Below, piece after piece: positions 1 through 6,632 of a DNA stretch of 14,547 nucleotides. The translations under genes and the position numbers were made by a program. Position 1 is the stretch's first letter. Each line of letters begins with the position of its first letter. Source of the stretch: Eubacteriales bacterium (GTDB lineage Bacteria > Bacillota_A > Clostridia > Christensenellales > Aristaeellaceae); assembly GCA_030528845.1 (NCBI GenBank), contig JAUMYC010000020.1, forward strand, positions 4,495 to 19,041, read 5' to 3'. The notes below the pieces were generated by a model. The model saw nothing but the letters and a program-made list of their open reading frames with translations. It did no database searches and was not told the origin of the DNA.

Positions 1-148
1 CCCACACCTCGCTGTCGCCGCTGTGCCCAAAGAGCCCGACAGAAATAACGATATTCCCCGCAAGCGTCAATCTCTTCTGCGCCGCCATGAATTCGTCCTT
101 AAACTTCGTGCTGCCGCACAGCGTGATCACCGGATATTTCCCGACCAT
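1..148 (-). CDS. Nucleoside 2-deoxyribosyltransferase-like protein, 5' part only (cut by window edge)
   Basis: Only the first 49 codons are present; the rest lies beyond the left edge. The protein opens with a hydrophobic strand and the motif ITLCGSTKF (about residues 8-16), followed by a helix (KDEFMAAQKRL) and a second strand running into GLFGHSGD. This is the nucleotide-binding start expected of the Rossmann-like nucleoside 2-deoxyribosyltransferase / DUF4406 group, whose members cleave or transfer N-glycosidic bonds of nucleosides or are uncharacterised relatives. The family assignment comes from recognising this N-terminus; activity cannot be judged because the catalytic region is missing. 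Two in-frame ATGs exist, at 154 and 148. AAAGGAG at 156-162 lies only 1 base from the first but 7 bases from the second, so the start at 148 is preferred. A terminator-like hairpin stands directly upstream of the ribosome binding site. Confidence 0.72.
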   Translation of the reverse strand, partial: MVGKYPVITLCGSTKFKDEFMAAQKRLTLAGNIVISVGLFGHSGDSEVW

Positions 149-168
149 ACCCATTCTCCTTTACGCAA

Positions 169-210
169 AAGGGATGCTGTTCTTTGCGAATAGCATCCCT
201 TATTTTTATT
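169..210. terminator. Terminator-like hairpin between hisS and the partial gene
   Basis: A perfect 10-bp inverted repeat (arms 169-178 and 192-201, 13-base loop) is followed on the plus strand by a T-rich run at 202-210 and on the minus strand by TTTTGCG. In the minus direction it could end hisS transcripts that pass the preceding repeat. It also lies only 6 bases from the ribosome binding site of the partial gene, leaving no room for a promoter in between. That gene must therefore be read through the hairpin or from a promoter I cannot see upstream of it. Confidence 0.6.
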
Positions 211-223
211 ATTCCCCCAATAT

Positions 224-278
224 GGGATTCTTAAGGGACAATGTCCCTTAAGCGGGGTCTTAGGGGCAGCGCCCCTAA
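224..278 (-). repeat. Composite double-hairpin repeat, copy 1 (3' of hisS)
   Basis: Read on the minus strand this has four parts in order: hairpin A (8-bp stem, TTAGGGGC/GCCCCTAA, 3-base loop; plus-strand arms 260-267 and 271-278), a short linker containing ACCCC, hairpin B (10-bp stem around loop ATT; plus-strand arms 230-239 and 243-252) and the tail GAATCCC (224-230). The same order recurs at 14151-14209 and 14323-14379, with different stem bases that keep pairing. It begins 9 bases after the hisS stop codon, reading in the hisS direction. Confidence 0.75.
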
Positions 279-287
279 CGTAACCCC

Positions 288-1529
288 TTACTTCTGGCCC
301 AGCTGCTTGATCTCCTCGTTATCATAGAACGCCACGGCGGAGAAGCCCGCGGCCTCCAGCGCGCCCAGCTGCTTGCCCAGCTTCTTCTGCTGCGGCAGCA
401 CGGTCACGGCATAATTTTCGCGCAGGCGCGCGGCCTTTTGGAGCACCTGGGCGAAATCGGCCTCGCCGCTGCGATAGAGCAGCGCCATGCGCTCGGCCAC
501 GGGGGCTTTGTAGCCCTGCTCGAGCAGAATGCCGCAGATGCGTTCAAAACCAATGGAGAAGCCCACAGCAGGCACCTGCTGGCCGATGAACTTGCCGATC
601 ATGCCGTCGTAGCGGCCGCCGCCGGCCACCGCGCCGGAGAACGCCGCGCAGGTGATCTCAAAGACAACGCCGGTGTAATAGCCCTGTCCGCGCACGAGGG
701 AGGGGCTGTATTCGATGGCATAGGAGCCGCCGGAGAGAGCCCGGACGGTGTTGATGATGGCCATCAGGCTCTCGGCCTGCGCCTTGTCCTCCAGAAGGGA
801 CGTCACGCGCTCGATGGAGAAATCGCCCGCGCGCAGGAAGCCGTCCAGCGCCTCGATGGCCGCGGCCGGATATTCCTTTTCGGTCAGCTCGGCCTTCACT
901 CCGTCCGGGCCGATCTTGTCCATTTTATCAAAGGTGATGCAGACGCTGTCGAGCGTCTCGGGCGCAAAGCCCATGGCGGCGAGCATGCCGCGCAGCATGC
1001 GCCTGTCGTTGATATTGACGGTGAAATCGGTAAAGCCGATGGCCAGCAGCGCGCGCGCCGTGACGTCGATCAGCTCGATCTCCGCGTTGTAGCTCTCGTC
1101 GCCGAGGATGTCGATGTCGCACTGCACGAACTCGCGCATGCGGCCCTTCTGCGGGCGCTCGGCGCGGAAGACGCGGTCGGTCTGGATGACCTTGAACGGC
1201 ACGGGCAGGTTGGCGCGGTTCGCCGCATAATAGCGCGAGAGCGGCAGAGTCAGATCGTAGCGCAGGCCCATGTCCGAAAGCGCCTTCTCCTCGCCCTTGG
1301 CCAGCGCGGCTTCCAATTTATCGCCCCTCTTGAGCACCTTGAAGATGAGGTTCAGGTTGTCGCCGCCCTCGCTCTTGTCGAGGTTTTCCATATCCTCGAG
1401 CATGGGGGTGGCGATGCGCTCAAAGCCGCTGGCGCGGTATACTTCGAGGATCTTGCCCTGCACAAAATCGCGCAGGCGCATCTCCTCCGGCAGATAATCC
1501 TTCATGCCCTTGAGCGGATTTACTTTCAT
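288..1529 (-). CDS. hisS: Histidine--tRNA ligase (HisRS)
   Basis: Cytoplasmic class II aminoacyl-tRNA synthetase that charges tRNA-His with histidine using ATP. The 413-residue protein starts MKVNPLKGMKDYLPEE, the usual HisRS opening. Class II motif 2 is FRAERPQKGRMREF (about 121-134). The histidine-binding motif is LVRGQGYYTG (278-287) where RGLDYYTG is more usual, the second is GGGRYDGM (303-310), and motif 3 is VGFSIGFER (322-330). The catalytic arginines of RGQGYY and FRAER are present, which argues against the HisZ regulatory paralogue. The C-terminal anticodon-binding domain is short (about 72 residues after residue 340), so the protein is at the low end of the family's usual length. 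AAGGAG lies 10 bases before the chosen ATG; the longer open frame upstream runs past the promoter and is not used. It is monocistronic and divergent from the PHP operon. No T-box leader fits in the roughly 30-base 5' UTR. Confidence 0.96.
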   Translation of the reverse strand: MKVNPLKGMKDYLPEEMRLRDFVQGKILEVYRASGFERIATPMLEDMENLDKSEGGDNLNLIFKVLKRGDKLEAALAKGEEKALSDMGLRYDLTLPLSRYYAANRANLPVPFKVIQTDRVFRAERPQKGRMREFVQCDIDILGDESYNAEIELIDVTARALLAIGFTDFTVNINDRRMLRGMLAAMGFAPETLDSVCITFDKMDKIGPDGVKAELTEKEYPAAAIEALDGFLRAGDFSIERVTSLLEDKAQAESLMAIINTVRALSGGSYAIEYSPSLVRGQGYYTGVVFEITCAAFSGAVAGGGRYDGMIGKFIGQQVPAVGFSIGFERICGILLEQGYKAPVAERMALLYRSGEADFAQVLQKAARLRENYAVTVLPQQKKLGKQLGALEAAGFSAVAFYDNEEIKQLGQK

Positions 1530-1566
1530 TTCTATATATCTCCTTTTCGGCGTTTTTCTTCTGTCT

Positions 1567-1595
1567 ATCCTATCCGAAAGCCTATGCCTTGTCAA
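1567..1595 (-). promoter_or_regulatory. Sigma-A-type promoter of hisS
   Basis: On the minus strand a perfect TTGACA (-35, 1590-1595) is followed after exactly 17 bases by TAGGAT (-10, 1567-1572). Transcription would start near 1560, giving a leader of about 30 bases ahead of the hisS ATG at 1529. The leader is too short for a T-box or another riboswitch. Confidence 0.75.
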
Positions 1596-1646
1596 CCGCA
1601 ATTGCGTGAACGCACGCGCAGGCCCCCGCCGCGGCCGCAAAATTCG

Positions 1647-1685
1647 CCCGGCGGGGGTGTTTTTCGCCGGGAAATGTACTATAAT
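1647..1685 (+). promoter_or_regulatory. Promoter of the PHP operon with an inverted repeat over its -35 region
   Basis: A perfect TATAAT (1680-1685) stands about 50 bases before the PHP gene start, but the bases at the matching -35 position (around 1657-1662) are a poor match to TTGACA. A 7-bp inverted repeat, CCCGGCG (1647-1653) and CGCCGGG (1665-1671), brackets that position. A good -10 with a weak -35 inside a symmetric site suggests control by a DNA-binding protein; this is inference. As RNA the repeat would be upstream of the start site, so it is unlikely to be a leader hairpin. Confidence 0.5.
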
Positions 1686-1734
1686 GGAGACACCGAACAG
1701 CCCCCGCATTACAAACGAAACGAGGTTTGCCCCT

Positions 1735-3021
1735 ATGTTTTTCAAGCCCAGACATATCGTCTTTCCGGTGAATACCAATGTCTCCATCGCCCTTGCCCCG
1801 CTCGGCCCGGTCGCCGTTTGCGAAGGGGACCGCTACGAGCTGCTGATCGAAGCCTATTCCGGCCTGCGCCGCTACAGCGCAAAGAAGGCCGGCCGCGCCT
1901 TTGACGAGAGCCGCTTTGCCTTTTTTGAGAGCGCGCACGAGATGCGCAAAGAGAACGGCCTGCTGCGGCTGGACGTCTTCTTCCCGCAGGAGGACCGCTG
2001 GCTGTGCACCCTTACGCGCAACGGCGAAAAGCTCGAGCAGTACGAACTCTGCTCCCTTGAGGAAGACCTCTTCCGCCTCACCCCCTACAAGGGCGACAAC
2101 CACATGCACACCTGCTTCTCCGACGGGCGCGAGAGCCCGGAATACCGCGCGGCGAACTGCTGCCGCAGGGCCTATGATTACTGCGTCATCACCGACCACC
2201 GCTGCTATTCCTCCTCTGCGGACGCGAAGGCGAAATTCGACCCGCTGAACATCCCCTATCTGGTCATCCCCGGCGAGGAGATCCACACGCCCGGCAACCT
2301 CGTGCACATCATCAACATGGGCGGAAACGCGGGCGTGACCGAATGGTACGAAAACGACCCCGAGGGCTACGAAAGGGCCGTGAAGGCGCGCATGGAGACC
2401 ATCGACGAGCCCATGAGCGAGGACGACAAATGGATGGCCGCCGCCTCCATGGAGGTCTTCGACCGCATCCGCGAGCGCGGAGGCGTGTCCATCCTCTGCC
2501 ATCCCTTCTGGGTGCATCTGGGCACGCTCCAGCACCACGAAGACGTGACCGCCTATCTGTTTGACCACAGGACCTTCGACGTCTACGAGCTCATCGCCGG
2601 CGGCGCCTTTGAGGAGGGCACGCAGCTGCAGATCTCCTATTATCAGCAGCAGCCCGCCATGCCCGTGGTCGGCTCCTCCGACACCCACCAGCTCGTCGGC
2701 GGCAGGCTCGAGCCGGGCAACTACACCGTCGCCTTTGCCGAAGAGCTCTCCGCCGGGGCCATCTGCAAAGCCGTGCAGAGCGGGCTTTGCGTCGCGGGCA
2801 TCAAAAACAAATTCTGGGGCGATTACCGCCTCGTGCGCTATGCCTATTTCCTCTCCGCCAATGTCTTCCCGCAGCACGACAAGGTGCAGGCCGACCTCGG
2901 CGACCATCTGCTCATCCACGTCAGCTCCGGCATGCCCGAAGGCGGCCCGCGCATCGAAAAAATGCGCTCCTTCACCGGCATGACGGAATACTTCGCCTCC
3001 CTGCGCTGGCAGGCGGAATAA
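1735..3021 (+). CDS. PHP-domain metal-dependent phosphoesterase
   Basis: First gene of a three-gene operon. The first ~115 of 428 residues are a strand-rich region of unknown role; the rest is a PHP (polymerase and histidinol phosphatase) domain. The PHP metal ligands are visible in order: HMH (H123, H125) with D130, TDH (D154, H155), the acidic pair of PGEE (E181, E182) followed by a His-containing strand near 184-191, CHPF (H256) and SSDTH (D316, H318). Standalone PHP proteins hydrolyse phosphomonoesters, 3',5'-bisphosphates or cyclic sugar phosphates with two or three bound metal ions; the substrate here cannot be read from sequence. The ATG at 1735 is chosen because GAGG lies 9 bases upstream and the only earlier in-frame ATG (1684) overlaps the -10 box. 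No signal peptide is seen, so it is cytoplasmic. The next gene starts 15 bases downstream. Confidence 0.85.
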   Translation: MFFKPRHIVFPVNTNVSIALAPLGPVAVCEGDRYELLIEAYSGLRRYSAKKAGRAFDESRFAFFESAHEMRKENGLLRLDVFFPQEDRWLCTLTRNGEKLEQYELCSLEEDLFRLTPYKGDNHMHTCFSDGRESPEYRAANCCRRAYDYCVITDHRCYSSSADAKAKFDPLNIPYLVIPGEEIHTPGNLVHIINMGGNAGVTEWYENDPEGYERAVKARMETIDEPMSEDDKWMAAASMEVFDRIRERGGVSILCHPFWVHLGTLQHHEDVTAYLFDHRTFDVYELIAGGAFEEGTQLQISYYQQQPAMPVVGSSDTHQLVGGRLEPGNYTVAFAEELSAGAICKAVQSGLCVAGIKNKFWGDYRLVRYAYFLSANVFPQHDKVQADLGDHLLIHVSSGMPEGGPRIEKMRSFTGMTEYFASLRWQAE

Positions 3022-3036
3022 AGGAGGAACGAGCCC

Positions 3037-4221
3037 ATGTACAGCATGCCCTCCCGCGAGCAGATCGTACAGCACTGCGAACAAGCCCTGCGCCGCCTGC
3101 GCGAGGTACACCTGCGCGCCATCGCGGACAGCCGCGGCCCGGTCGTCTATATTTCCGACGCCTACCCCGGCGTCTGGCTCGAGCACGTCTACGACGGGCT
3201 CGTCTGGGCCTCCCTCACCGGGGAATGGGACGTCGCCAAGGCCTATATCCGCCTCTTTCTGGACCACCAGCGCGAGGACGGCCGCCTGCCCTGCTATGTC
3301 TGGCAGGAGAAGACCGGCTACGGCCAGCTGCAGGAATGCGTTTCCTTCGCCTCCCTTGCATGGGAAGTGTACGAGACCACCCGCGACGAAGAATTCCTGC
3401 GCGAGGCCTATGAAAAATGCTGCCTCTGGGACAAATGGCTGTGCGAGCACCGCAACGGCTCCTCCGGCCTGATCGAAATGCACTGCGGCTACGACACCGG
3501 GCACGACAACTCCGCCCGCCTCGACGGCATGCGCCACCACGGCAGCGAGGGCGACGGCCCTGCCCTCTGCCCCGTCGCGCCCGTGATCGCGCCGGATATC
3601 AACGCCGTCTTCTTCGGCGACCGCACGGCCCTTTCCAAAATGGCTGCGCAGCTGGGCCTCGCCGAGGACAACCTGCACTGGATCCTGCAGGCCACGCGCA
3701 CCCGCCAGCTGCTGCTCGACACCTGTCTCGACCCGCAGGAGCTCTTCTTCTACGACGTAGACAAAAACGGTGTCATGCGCAAATGCCGCTCCATCTCCGT
3801 CACCAATGTCTTCAGCGAAAAGGTGCTCGGCCGCTGCCTCGTGCATTCCATCTTCGACCGCTACTTCCGCCATGGGGCCGAATTCGACACCCCTTATCCG
3901 TGGCCGTCCGTCTCCTCTGCCGATCCGCTCTTCGAGCGCCGCCTGCCCGGCAATTCCTGGGGCTATTATTCTCAGGGGCTGACCATGCTGCGCACGCTGC
4001 GCTGGATGAAGCATTACGGCCTGGAGGACGAGCTGCACGAAAACATGCGCCGCTGGCTCAGCGCGTGGACGGATTCCGCGCGCCCCTTCGGGCAGGAGCT
4101 CGACCCCTTCACGGGCGAGCCCTCCGAGAGCTCCCCGTGGTATTCCAGCACCATGCTCTTTTATCTCGTCTCCGCAAAGGAGCTCGGCTTCTGGCCGGGC
4201 GTGTCTTCCGAAAGGAGCTGA
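3037..4221 (+). CDS. (alpha/alpha)6-barrel glycoside hydrolase-like protein (GH63 / mannosylglycerate hydrolase-like)
   Basis: Second gene of the operon, 394 residues, preceded by AAAGGAGG 10 bases from the ATG. Helix pairs alternate with aromatic-rich loops, as in six-hairpin glycosidases of the GH63 / trehalase / MGH1 type. Visible landmarks are the WLEHVYDGLVWASLTGEW segment (47-64), GYDTGHDNSARLDGM (151-165), which resembles the loop carrying the catalytic Asp in this fold, PGNSWGYYSQG (304-314) and DPFTGEPSESSPWYSS (356-371), which resembles the C-terminal loop carrying the second acidic residue. These are motif resemblances, not a checked alignment. There is no signal peptide, so the substrate should be an imported or internal sugar. 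Its position between two phosphoesterases suggests a phosphorylated or phosphodiester-bearing saccharide. A glycan-binding or epimerase-type enzyme of the same fold is the main alternative. Confidence 0.7.
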   Translation: MYSMPSREQIVQHCEQALRRLREVHLRAIADSRGPVVYISDAYPGVWLEHVYDGLVWASLTGEWDVAKAYIRLFLDHQREDGRLPCYVWQEKTGYGQLQECVSFASLAWEVYETTRDEEFLREAYEKCCLWDKWLCEHRNGSSGLIEMHCGYDTGHDNSARLDGMRHHGSEGDGPALCPVAPVIAPDINAVFFGDRTALSKMAAQLGLAEDNLHWILQATRTRQLLLDTCLDPQELFFYDVDKNGVMRKCRSISVTNVFSEKVLGRCLVHSIFDRYFRHGAEFDTPYPWPSVSSADPLFERRLPGNSWGYYSQGLTMLRTLRWMKHYGLEDELHENMRRWLSAWTDSARPFGQELDPFTGEPSESSPWYSSTMLFYLVSAKELGFWPGVSSERS

Positions 4222-4227
4222 AGGACC

Positions 4228-5085
4228 ATGCGTTTTCTCGGCACGGGCGCGGCGGAGCTGCTGCCCAACCCCTTTTGCAAATGCCCCCTGTGCGAACACG
4301 CGCGGCGCGACCCTGCCGAGCGCAGGCGGCGCACCTGCTTTTTCTTCGACGAGCACACCATGCTCGATTTCGGGCCGGACGTGCTCGCCTCCTGTCAGGA
4401 TTTCGGCGTAGACCTCTGCGCTCTGCGCGACGTGTTCATCACCCACAGCCACGAAGACCATTTTTCCCTGACCAACCTCAACGTCGTCACCATGTCCCGC
4501 ACGAGCGACACGCCCTTTTGCGTGCATCTCTCCCGCGCTGCCTATGACGGCCTGCAGGGCGTGCGCGGGCTGATCGCCTCCGCCGCAAAAAAGGACGTCC
4601 TCTCCGCCGCGGAAAAGGGTTGGTACTCCTTCCGGCCGCATGACTTTTTCGAGACCTTCTCCGCCGGAGACAAGCGCGTCTTCACCGTGCGCGGCAACCA
4701 CCCCGGCGCGGCCCCCGGCGAGCGCAGCATGCATTATCTGATCGAGCAGGGCGGCAGGCGGCTGCTCTGGGCGCTCGACACCGGCCTGTATGAGCCCGAA
4801 TCGCTCGAGGCGCTCTCCGGTGCCAAGCTGGATCTGCTCATCATGGACGCGACCTTCGGCTCGGCCGAGCTCCCCGAGGGCACGCAGCATCTCAACGGAA
4901 CGCTCTTCCTCCGGCAGGTGGAGGCGCTGGAAAAATGCGGCGCCGTGACCGGCCAAACGCGCATCTTCGCCGCGCATATCAACCACAAGCACGACTGGAC
5001 GCACGCCGAGTATCAGCGCTTTTTCGACCGGAGCGGCGCGCACCCCGTCACCGTCGCGCGCGACGGCATGGAGCTGTGCTGGTGA
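4228..5085 (+). CDS. PhnP-like metallo-beta-lactamase-fold phosphodiesterase
   Basis: Third gene of the operon, 285 residues, starting 6 bases after its neighbour's stop with GGAG upstream. The N-terminal FLGTG strand is followed by CKCPLC (C17, C19, C22), the zinc-knuckle spacing of PhnP-type enzymes. The catalytic motif THSHEDH gives H73, H75, D77 and H78, with further likely ligands H158 (GNHPG), D184 (ALDTG) and a His-rich strand at H250, H253 and H255. E. coli PhnP opens 5-phospho-ribosyl 1,2-cyclic phosphate at the end of the C-P lyase pathway; other family members act on other phosphodiesters. No C-P lyase genes are present here, so a phn name would be unsafe. The protein is cytoplasmic. 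The context suggests hydrolysis of a cyclic or diester phosphate on a sugar, before or after the PHP and glycosidase steps. Confidence 0.82.
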   Translation: MRFLGTGAAELLPNPFCKCPLCEHARRDPAERRRRTCFFFDEHTMLDFGPDVLASCQDFGVDLCALRDVFITHSHEDHFSLTNLNVVTMSRTSDTPFCVHLSRAAYDGLQGVRGLIASAAKKDVLSAAEKGWYSFRPHDFFETFSAGDKRVFTVRGNHPGAAPGERSMHYLIEQGGRRLLWALDTGLYEPESLEALSGAKLDLLIMDATFGSAELPEGTQHLNGTLFLRQVEALEKCGAVTGQTRIFAAHINHKHDWTHAEYQRFFDRSGAHPVTVARDGMELCW

Positions 5086-5107
5086 GCAAATGACACACAA
5101 AAACCAC

Positions 5108-5157
5108 AAAACAGGGAGAGAAGCGCGGCTTCTTTCCCTGTTTTCCGTTTTCTCTTT
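5108..5157 (+). terminator. Intrinsic terminator of the PHP/GH/PhnP-like operon
   Basis: A 17-bp stem (arms 5108-5124 and 5128-5144, one G-U pair, 3-base GCG loop) begins 22 bases after the stop codon. The second arm ends in TTTT and is followed by CCGTTTTCTCTTT. It is strong and separates this operon from the glycan operon. Confidence 0.88.
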
Positions 5158-5177
5158 CCAAGAACACCGCAGTACGC

Positions 5178-5207
5178 TTGCTGTGCCGAACGCTTCTGTA
5201 GTATACT
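5178..5207 (+). promoter_or_regulatory. Promoter of the glycan operon
   Basis: TTGCTG (5178-5183) and TATACT (5202-5207) are 18 bases apart and lie about 58 bases before the transferase start codon. The -10 element sits in the perfect 10-bp palindrome TAGTATACTA (5200-5209). AAAGGAGGAGG at 5245-5255 is the ribosome binding site for the ATG at 5265. Confidence 0.62.
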
Positions 5208-5264
5208 ATACGCACATATCACAATGCGCGGCTGCCGCGCCGGGAAAGGAGGAGGACGCAGCGT

Positions 5265-6629
5265 ATGTTCCGACAGAAAGCGCACCGGCAGGAAGTGCTG
5301 CTGGGGCTGTTCCGCATCGCCCTGTACACGCTGATCACCCTCTCCTTCTTCCTCATCCTCTCCTTCACCAACAAGCCCATCCTGCACCTGAGCCGCACCT
5401 CCGGCATCACTCTGCTCTCCTTCGTTCTCTACGAATACCTCTTCACGCGCATCTACGGCGGCTACCGCCCGGGCATCATACGCGCGCGCTCCAATTTCTC
5501 CTCCATGGTGCTCATCGCGCTTTTTTCCGATCTGGCGGCGTATATCGAGCTGCAGATCATGAACGTGAACGACGGGCATAACGATTTTCTCATCCTGTTC
5601 GATATCGACGCGCTGCTGCTGCTGGCCGCCTTTGCCGTGCAGGTCGTCGTCATCGCCCTGTTCTGCGCCATCGGCGACAGGGTCTATTTCTCCTTGCATC
5701 CGCCGCTGTCCGCCTGCGTGATCACCGGCAGCGAGGAAGACAGGGAGATCATCTTCTCCAAACTCTCCAGCCATGCAAAGCATTTCCGCGTGGACGACAG
5801 CATCCTCTATACGGACGAGGACGTGCGCGGGCACGTCAAGCGGGCCGAGGCCGTCGTGCTCTATCATCTGCCCCCCGCCGCGCATCAGGAGCTGATCGCC
5901 TACGCCTACAAGCACAAAAAAGTGCTCTATTTCGACCTCAACATCGGAAACATCGTCTCCACGCACTCGCAGCCCTATATGCTCGACGACGTGCTCATGC
6001 ATTCTCACCACCAGCACGGGCTCACCGGCACGCAGCGCTTCATCAAGCGCACCATAGACATCTGCCTCTCCTCTCTGGCGCTGGTGCTGCTCAGCCCGGT
6101 CATGCTCGGCTGCGCAGTCGCCGTGAAGGCCTGCGACGGCGGCAGCGTGTTCTTCAAGCAGAAGCGCATCACGCGCGACGCCACCGTCTTTTATATGCTT
6201 AAATTCCGCACCATGAAGGAGCACGACGGCACGCAGAGGCAATACAGCGCCGAGGTGGACGACGAGCGCGTGACGAAGGCGGGCCGGGTGCTGCGCCGCT
6301 GGCGGTTGGACGAGCTACCCCAGCTCATCAACATCCTCGCGGGCGATATGTCTTTGGTCGGGCCGCGCCCGGAGATGCTCGAGAACATCGAAATGTACAC
6401 CTATGACCTGCCGGAGTTCGCCTACCGCGACCGCGTGAAGGCGGGCCTGACGGGCTACGCGCAGATCGAAGGCAAATACAACACTTCGCCGCGCGACAAG
6501 CTGATGATGGACATCACCTACATCGAAAACTACAGCGTGTGGCTGGATATCAAGCTCCTGGCCAAGACGCTGCTGGTCTTCTTCACCCCGGAATCCACCG
6601 AGGGCTTCAAGCGCAGGGAGGGAAAATAG
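5265..6629 (+). CDS. Polyprenyl-phosphate glycosyl-1-phosphate transferase (WbaP/WcaJ-type)
   Basis: Integral membrane enzyme that moves a sugar-1-phosphate from a nucleotide sugar onto undecaprenyl phosphate, the first membrane step of capsule, exopolysaccharide or glycoprotein glycan synthesis. The 454-residue protein has about four N-terminal membrane helices (roughly 12-34, 46-62, 78-98, 112-136), a soluble middle region (about 145-245) and the PF02397 catalytic domain. In that domain KRTIDI (261-266) precedes the membrane-embedded helix (266-287). It is followed by KFRTM (313-317), the catalytic Asp-Glu dyad in RLDELPQL (D349, E350), GDMSLVGPRPE (360-370) and KAGLTGYAQIEGKY (392-405). 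The full polytopic architecture is of normal length. It heads an operon with two glycosyltransferases; the next gene starts 3 bases after its stop. The sugar specificity cannot be read from sequence. Confidence 0.93.
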   Translation: MFRQKAHRQEVLLGLFRIALYTLITLSFFLILSFTNKPILHLSRTSGITLLSFVLYEYLFTRIYGGYRPGIIRARSNFSSMVLIALFSDLAAYIELQIMNVNDGHNDFLILFDIDALLLLAAFAVQVVVIALFCAIGDRVYFSLHPPLSACVITGSEEDREIIFSKLSSHAKHFRVDDSILYTDEDVRGHVKRAEAVVLYHLPPAAHQELIAYAYKHKKVLYFDLNIGNIVSTHSQPYMLDDVLMHSHHQHGLTGTQRFIKRTIDICLSSLALVLLSPVMLGCAVAVKACDGGSVFFKQKRITRDATVFYMLKFRTMKEHDGTQRQYSAEVDDERVTKAGRVLRRWRLDELPQLINILAGDMSLVGPRPEMLENIEMYTYDLPEFAYRDRVKAGLTGYAQIEGKYNTSPRDKLMMDITYIENYSVWLDIKLLAKTLLVFFTPESTEGFKRREGK

Positions 6630-6632
6630 GCC

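Noticed and set aside
288..1529. HisZ, the regulatory HisRS paralogue, as an identity for this gene
   Set aside because: The arginine motifs FRAER and RGQGYYTG and a C-terminal anticodon-binding region are present, and no histidine biosynthesis genes are nearby.
4228..5085. True phnP of a C-P lyase operon
   Set aside because: The PhnP-like motifs are clear, but no other phn gene is in the window, so only the fold-level name is supported.
1582..5109. An 1175-codon open frame on the minus strand opposite the PHP operon
   Set aside because: It is the complement of three genes with clear catalytic motifs, has a low-complexity Ala/Gly/Val/His/Glu-rich translation and no ribosome binding site; long antisense frames are common in GC-rich genes.
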